Assembly (NCBI GenBank): GCA_036362985.1
Contig: JAYGXS010000003.1
Location: 33,929,801 to 33,993,800 of the forward strand
Length of the DNA: 64,000 bases
DNA from: Ligula intestinalis
Lineage: Eukaryota; Platyhelminthes; Cestoda; Diphyllobothriidea; Diphyllobothriidae
Direction of reading: 5' to 3'
Shown: positions 58,400 to 64,000 of the stretch, piece by piece
Layout: each line of letters begins with the position of its first letter
Position numbering within the stretch: position 1 is the first letter of the stretch
Notes under the pieces: generated by a model
Database searches by the model: none
Seen by the model: only the letters and a program-made list of their open reading frames with translations
What the model was told of the DNA's origin: nothing
Program-made: the position numbers and the translations under genes

Positions 58400-59881
58400 A
58401 TACTTTGCAATTAGTTTAGACAGCGGCGAACGTATCGCCGTACCGTTCGTTTGCTCATAAACGGCCACGTAATGTAAACGGAGTCTAAAGCTACAGTGGT
58501 ATGAAGTGCTATCCGACGTCATCTTATTTTTCTTGCATAAGACCGTAGCTAATGCCGAGACCTACAAATGATGGCAATAGGACCACGGCAAACTACACCA
58601 TCACCTCACCCACCTCCACATTTCCACTATGGATGCACGCAAACGATAATTAGCCATCTTCCTTGTCCACTCCGAGTCCTTCGTGAAAGGCACAGAGAAT
58701 CTAAACGAGGATGCGCATGAGTGGCTTACTAACTGTCCTCAGACAGCCACATAGACGACAGTTCAACCACCGGTTTCGACTATGTCCGCCGCTTGCTTCA
58801 CAACAGTTTGGAAGCAAATGCGCTGACTTGCACGTATGAGTAAAACTGTGCTGAATCTAACACACTATTTCCTCCTCTACCCGGGCTCTTTGTTCTGAAC
58901 AAGTGAAGAAGAACGTAGGCGGGAGTGGACGCAGATGGTTGGCGCGGCCCGAGTTGCCCATAAGCGTTCCGACCTACCTAGCTGGGAAGTACCATAAAAG
59001 GCGTGCTATTGCAACTTGACTCTTAGTCTGCTAGTCAGGTATTTCACACAAAAGCAGGCGGCTGGGCTGACCTTTGGCAATCTTTTAAGCCATGGTGCTT
59101 AGCGAACCGTTGCAGTCTTAGGCTCGGATCACACATTAAGCAGATGAACCACACGGAGAAGGAGCTAAGGATCATAATTCATTTGCATGAGAGAGGTATT
59201 AGGTTCAAACGTGCGGTAAGTGGGGTGAGGCGTGACCACGTGGAAGGCAAGTACAGGTCAGTAATGTAGTATAACTGGTGGTGGTCCACAGCAGGTTCTT
59301 GTGAAGGTGCATGCAGCCCAATAGGTCCATGCGATGTATGAATGCGCGTGAAAATTGCAGAAAAATGATTCCGGGGGCAACAGCTGCATGTTGGTGCTCT
59401 TGAATCTCGGGGCTAGCTTTCCGATCTGGATACAGACACATATTATGGTTGCATCGTACGTTTTGCTACGACAGACAAAGGATACAACCAGTGGACATTT
59501 ATCACGGATACTCCGAAGAACGGGATACACAGAGGACTTCTTATTGAACATACGGTGTCTCCTTGAGGTTCTATCAGCTCCCGCATAGAAACGAACAATA
59601 AATTATGAAGAAGTCTTTGTCTATGTATAAACCATTTGTGAGAGAATGAGAAGCATGCGGTCAATATAGTTATTATATCGGCAATCCAATCTCCCTCTTA
59701 AGTGCGAAAGGAAGAAAACGCATTCACTGCTTATTTAATTATACCACCAAGTCGATGCCGCTGCATGTTTAGGAGTTCGCAGATATACACGCTTCATTTC
59801 TTGCCAGATTATATCAATATAGCTGCTGTTGTATTTTAAGGATAGTCACTTTCATTAACAGTTTTCACCGACTTCTTTTAG
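58400..59881. other. No gene recognised
   Basis: Right part of the long intron. Some blocks are GC-richer (58590-59120), but no motif is seen on either strand. Confidence 0.4.
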
Positions 59882-60430
59882 ACATTGTGATGCAGCCAAA
59901 CGTGAGCACGTACGATCCGCGGACCGCCATCCCATCGCTCAAGGTTTGTGCTGGTCCCATTTGCTATTCAACAGACCTGAAAACGAAAATACTTGACAGA
60001 GAGGGAACCATAGTACTACGAGATGGCCTCTCAAACAAGATCAATCTGACCAACCTCCAGTGTCGATCTACCGTTCTGATCAGCACTAGCACGGACCCCA
60101 AGCACTTGCTGCCTGTACAGACGAAAATAGGCCTGAACCCGGTGGAAACCTTTGGGTGCAGTGAGGCGCCACGCTACGTTCCCCCAAACCCCTCCAGACC
60201 AATAGATTTGTGCGAATCCGAATCATCGTACACGAAAGCAGTGCTTGCAAATGTTACCGCACGGACGAGGGCTTTCGCGAATCTGACCTGTAAGAGTAAC
60301 AAACCAGGAGTCGAATTCAACGCACTCACGATGCGCTTGCCTAACATGCTGGAGATACCGAGTGTGTTTGAAATCCGGTGCGTCCTTCGTGACTGCCGAT
60401 GGATTTTCCAGGTCAACGTGGATCTTGACA
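59882..60430 (+). CDS. Cysteine-rich domain exon 4 of 5
   Basis: 549 bases (183 codons) from a CCGACTTCTTTTAG acceptor to a GTACGT donor, phase 1 at both ends. It has exactly eight cysteines in the canonical order: LKVCAGPICYS (C1, C2), LQC (C3), FGC (C4), DLC (C5), LTC (C6), IRC and DC (C7, C8). The start reads VSTYDPRTAIPS and the end CVLRDCRWIFQV. Sequons NVS, NLT and NVT occur, so the region is probably glycosylated if secreted. It is the cleanest copy of the domain and a good query for database searches. Confidence 0.88.
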
Positions 60431-61185
60431 GTACGTATCAACTATCTAGGCTGCTCTGATGCACGACTAGTAATCCAATTAGTATAAGGCAGAAAACGTA
60501 ATCCTTTTGCAACTTCTATTCATATAATATATCCGAGTGATTGAGATTCCCGGCTAACTGTCGTAAATCTCTGTAGACAGGAAGAGAGAGAGAAAAATGG
60601 ATGACAATATTGCAGCATAGTATTCACTGCGTTCGTACCATTCTCCGCTCTAGCTTGAACCTGTCATGGAATAGGCACTACTTGAAACAGATACTGCTAT
60701 CATCACACTGCGTGCACTAATTACAGTCTTTGGATGGCTTGCCTGATGATATATTTATCTTTTAGCTTTCCAACGTATTTAAAGTCAATGCAGGTACCTA
60801 CTTCCTTCACATTTTAATCCTTTCTTTCCAATTCTTGTCTGCCATATTATTTTTTGATAAATGGTCTATAATAGTTAACTAAGAGCAACGCGCATCTTTT
60901 CATAACTTGATTTTCGTTCCAGAGCGTAGGGTGTCTGCAATTTGTAGACGCTTTAAGAGAATCAAATAGGCTCCTAGTTTCTCACTGCTAATAATGCAAT
61001 TTAAATTATGGCATGTGAGGATGACATGGAACTACGGCAAGTGCAATTTATCAAGGGGTTGTCAATGTTACCTCTTCTATAGACTGTTATTATCTAAAAG
61101 AGACACTCTGACGCGTGTTTTAGCATCTGTAGCATGGTTTCTGTGCATGTATTCATGCCTTTACGTATTTCATGCTTCCCTGCAG
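60431..61185 (+). other. Predicted intron
   Basis: 0.75 kb, AT-rich; nothing recognised apart from a short GA run at 60583-60597. Confidence 0.5.
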
Positions 61186-61737
61186 AATTGAAACTGATTC
61201 CAGAAAAATCAGCATACGATCCGGCAGTTGATGCGGTTTCTCTTCAAATTTGTCGCGGACCAAAATGCTGGGCAGGGCCCTTCAACACAAGCATATTAGA
61301 CACTAACAATCACCTCCTGCGTGGCAATCTAATGAAGGAACCTGTGTCTCTGCGCGGACTCTACTGTCGCAAAGAGGTCCACCTAGTTGCACAGGACAAA
61401 GACGTAGAGGCTGAGCCAGTAAGACACACGATACAGCTATATCCTATGGAACAGTTGAATTGCAGTCAGACGGATATATACATCACTCCAGCCTCGGCAA
61501 CTATGCCCATTCCTCTCTGCTCCTTCACATCTGCCCAGCTGAGGGATACATTTGCCAATGAGGACGTCTATAACGCATTCTTTGAGGGAATTCAATGCAC
61601 AAGTTCCGTCCCGGGTACCAGATTCACCAAACGCCATCTGCAACTTCCGACCGACAATTTATCAAAGCAAAATTATACCATTGATTGCAAGCTGTATGGA
61701 TGTCAATGGGAGTTTCGGATTTTCAAACAACCGGAAA
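61186..61737 (+). CDS. Cysteine-rich domain exon 5 of 5 (last in window)
   Basis: 552 bases (184 codons) from a CATGCTTCCCTGCAG acceptor to a GTGCGT donor, phase 1 at both ends. Eight cysteines in canonical order: LQICRGPKCWA, LYC, LNC, PLC, IQC, CKLYGC. Start LKLIPEKSAYDPAVDA, end CQWEFRIFKQ. Sequons NTS, NCS and NYT. No stop follows in phase within a plausible terminal exon, and the donor is good, so the gene likely continues beyond 64 kb. Confidence 0.88.
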
Positions 61738-61804
61738 GTGCGTGCATTTTGTGTTGTTGTAAATGTTTGCATGTGCATAAATTATGATTGTCACCTAGAG
61801 GACA

Positions 61805-61925
61805 GTGGTCCCGTGGCTTGGTGACCAGTGGTTCTTGGTTCAAATCGCGGATTAGTCCCTGCTGGGATCGAGCATGCGCATCATTTGACAGCTAATAAGC
61901 CAGAATGGGTCACTTCAGTCGCCTT
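61805..61925 (+). mobile_element. tRNA-derived SINE, copy 2
   Basis: CCCGTGGCTTGGTGACCAGTGG resembles an A-box region, GGTTCAAATC a good B box. The body CTGGGATCGAGCATG and AATAAGCCAGAATGG matches the minus-strand copy at 12920-13065. It begins about 70 bases after the domain exon donor. Confidence 0.55.
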
Positions 61926-62009
61926 CCCTTTTTTGATACCACATTATTTATGCATATTTCGCCTTCCTTGGCTTCTCTGACTCTGTATCAATAAGTCATG
62001 CGTACGTCA

Positions 62010-62165
62010 AATCCAGCGATTAGAACTATTAAGGCAGTGCGGTATAATTAAGCAAAAATAGTAAAGCATAAACAATGTACAAAACTTAACAATGGATGCA
62101 CAAATTCAAGAGCGAAGGGACTAGGCCGAATCACCTGACTCTATACAAGGGAACAAGTTTAATTC
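62010..62165 (+). repeat. Dispersed repeat R5, copy 1
   Basis: Landmarks AAGGCAGTGCGGTA, ATTAAGCAAAAA, CACCTGACTCTATACAAGGG recur at 63465-63605. Confidence 0.6.
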
Positions 62166-62335
62166 AACGACGCCACGCAGGGCAAAACTATTCTTGGGAA
62201 AGTGTGTCCGTGTGTGAGTGGGAGAGGGGGTGTAACTCTACTTTTATATGATTTTAGGACATTTTTTGGCTTATAAGTCAGAAATGACAACTTCGGTCCC
62301 CCTCGAATTTGTTGATAGCACACTATTTACGCATA

Positions 62336-62729
62336 TACAGGGTGTCCCAAAAATGCATACACATTTTGAACAATCGTAACGTTGAGGTGTATTATAATTT
62401 TATTATTTCAAAAATGCGAAAGTATTAAGAAGTATCATTGTATTGTTAATTCATTGAACTTTTAGCATATTTTAGATAATTGAGAAAGGGAGAAGCCATT
62501 GAAAACGAATGCGCCCAAATACAAATCCAATTTTTTATGGTGTGTGATTCCATTGCTTCGCATTGTCAGCAGTGTCTGGATAAAATGGATGTCAGTTTGA
62601 GGTCGTGCAGTCAGAAGACGATAAAACGATGCTTTTTAAGAGTTTTACACTGTTTAAATAATGAAAGTAAAATAAATACAAAGTTCACAATTATTTAAAA
62701 TGCTTATACATTTTTTGGGACAGCCTGTA
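62336..62729. mobile_element. TIR element (mariner-like MITE)
   Basis: Element 62338-62727 (390 bp) begins CAGGGTGTCCCAAAAATGCA and ends with the inverse (TTTTTTGGGACAGCCTG), flanked by TA at both ends. TIRs are about 30 bp. The 72-codon frame inside (62480-62698) has no recognisable transposase motif. TA duplication suggests the Tc1-mariner superfamily. Confidence 0.7.
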
Positions 62730-63464
62730 TTTTAAAGTCTTCCCTCTGAAGGGGAGTAGCGTGCTTACGCCGGCTAGAAATGTGTGGTAGCGCCGCTCTG
62801 CTGACAGCGACGAGGACATTGATATTGTATTTATCAGCCTACGTTTCTCAGTGGTGATTCAAATTATGTTAGTGCATTTGTATTCTTAAGGCAGTTTTTT
62901 GTATCACCTGATGTCTTGCTTTTTGAGAGGCACGTGGGAAATGTCTATGTCCGCTCTGAAATAAGTCTAGGTCGATTCATGTCTTTTTAAATGCAGTGCA
63001 TTATCACGACTTTATGTTATATTGTATAGCTCGACCCTGTTAAACGGAATTCGCAATTCGTATGGAATACTCGTGTATGTGGCATGATATAGGTTTATCA
63101 CTGATCAATACCTAAAACAGGCCAGACTCGGACTCTTTAATTATTCTGCTATTCTGGGTCAAATATTGTAAAAATTATCTGACCATTTGAAAATTGTTGT
63201 GTCAAATATTCGGAGAACGCCTACTTTCTGTTGCAAGAGCACAAAAATGTGATTTTTACCCACCAGACATGTTGGTGGAATTAACTTGGAATTTGTCACC
63301 CTAGGATAAGTGTTAGTCCTTCCGCGGGTTGAAGATCTGTCAGCAGTGGCCACTAACAGACACCTTTTTCGCCGTCAACCCATTTTTGCCCTAAGACTTA
63401 TTGTCAACATCAGACAGATGTGGTTTTTCAGACTCTACTTTACTGATATTGTATCACAAGGTCT
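62730..63464. other. No gene recognised
   Basis: AT-rich; no exon with a phase 1 acceptor that fits the upstream locus. Confidence 0.4.
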
Positions 63465-63605
63465 ATGGGTGGCATCAAGGCAGTACGGTACTATTAAGCA
63501 AAAACTAGCAAAAGATTAACAATTTACAAACCTCAGTAAAGGATAAGGAAAGTCAAGAACAAAGGGAGTCGACCAAATCGCCTGACCCTATACAAGGGGA
63601 GAACA
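63465..63605 (+). repeat. Dispersed repeat R5, copy 2
   Basis: Diverged direct copy of 62010-62165 (AAGGCAGTACGGTA, ATTAAGCAAAAA, CGCCTGACCCTATACAAGGG). Confidence 0.6.
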
Positions 63606-64000
63606 GGACCAGCGTGAACTGGAGAAGGTGGTTAGGGAATAGAGACAATATGAAAGTGTCTGCGGCGGGGCGTGGCTGATCGACTGATTCTCGGAGTAGC
63701 CGCGGCAACTGGGTGGGAGGGGAGGGCGGTGAACAACTGGCTTTCCACCAAAACATAACTTCAGGGGATTTCATCTCCGGGGGTCAAGACTACCGTCTCT
63801 GGCACCAGCAGGTAGCCGACAGCATTGTGAGAAAAGGTGATAGCAAGCCAGTGGTCCGAACTGGGGGGGGGGGGGGCGGGCGGCAGTATTCAGTCGAGTT
63901 CAGTGCAGTGACAAGGGTAAACATGGGAGGGCGGCCAGCATGCAGGAGAGGAAGGGGACACGGACATACAGCTCAGAGAGAGGGGGATAGTCTTCGCAAG
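63606..64000. other. G-rich end of window
   Basis: 63660-63990 is G-rich with a run of 14 G at 63863-63876. A single long G run is prone to length error in sequencing. No gene is seen. Confidence 0.5.

Larger units (their letters stand above)
54836..59881 (+). other. Predicted 5-kb intron with an internal segmental duplication
   Basis: No domain exon is visible. 55260-55600 and 56825-57135 are diverged direct copies, and a SINE-like element lies at 58.0-58.1 kb. 58400-59880 holds nothing that I can identify. Confidence 0.45.

Noticed and set aside
51512..61737. Assignment of the cysteine-rich domain to a known family such as the s48/45 6-Cys or an immunoglobulin fold
   Set aside because: Cysteine number and spacing recall several beta-sandwich families, but no family-specific motif is seen; naming one would be a guess.

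Overview
The window looks like nuclear DNA of a large, repeat-rich invertebrate genome. Coding sequence is split into exons with GT/AG borders, there are no bacterial-style operons, and the transposons are of eukaryotic type: Penelope-like elements (PLEs) with a GIY-YIG endonuclease, a Helitron, TA-flanked TIR elements and tRNA-derived SINEs. A flatworm, perhaps a tapeworm, is my best guess from PLE abundance and general style. That is inference; nothing in the window proves the taxon.

The left part (1-30 kb) is a transposon graveyard. PLE copies lie mostly on the minus strand (3.1-4.5, 5.5-6.9, 7.1-8.6, 13.1-14.1, 15.25-17.9, 26.1-27.1 and 28.1-29.5 kb), with small plus-strand remnants at 9.3 and 22.4 kb. 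The copy at 15.25-17.9 kb is the most complete. A decayed Helitron with a recognisable 67-bp intron lies at 23.98-25.79 kb. PLE terminal repeats (pLTRs) also occur as foldback pairs at 9.98 and 17.9 kb, and a probable third at 33.9 kb. The 9.98 kb foldback has a 12-bp target-site duplication.

The right part (30-62 kb) holds the host coding sequence, all on the plus strand. Two exon pairs, each a signal-peptide exon followed by a cysteine-free exon of about 122 codons, lie at 30.46/32.63 kb and 40.25/43.02 kb. They are paralogous. Downstream are a 103-codon cysteine-rich exon (46.04 kb) and five homologous exons of 182-190 codons (51.51, 53.10, 54.27, 59.88 and 61.19 kb). Each long exon encodes one copy of a domain with up to eight conserved cysteines, an opening C-x-G-x-x-C motif and a closing C-x-W-x-F motif. 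Every exon border I could place is phase 1, so each internal exon is a symmetric 1-1 module that can be duplicated or skipped in frame. The simplest reading is one large secreted or surface glycoprotein gene, probably continuing past the window, with an older duplicate of its 5' end upstream. Two or more tandem genes remain possible. I do not recognise the domain family; this is the most interesting part of the window.

Introns of this locus carry their own history. A PLE at 47.9-50.85 kb is split by a TA-flanked pogo-like MITE and cut at its 5' end by a second, inverted copy. An intron segment is duplicated at 55.3 and 56.8 kb. SINE-like elements sit at 58.1 and 61.8 kb. The right edge (62-64 kb) has another TIR element, a dispersed repeat and a long G run. 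Coordinates of exons rest on ORF, splice-motif and phase consistency, not on transcripts.
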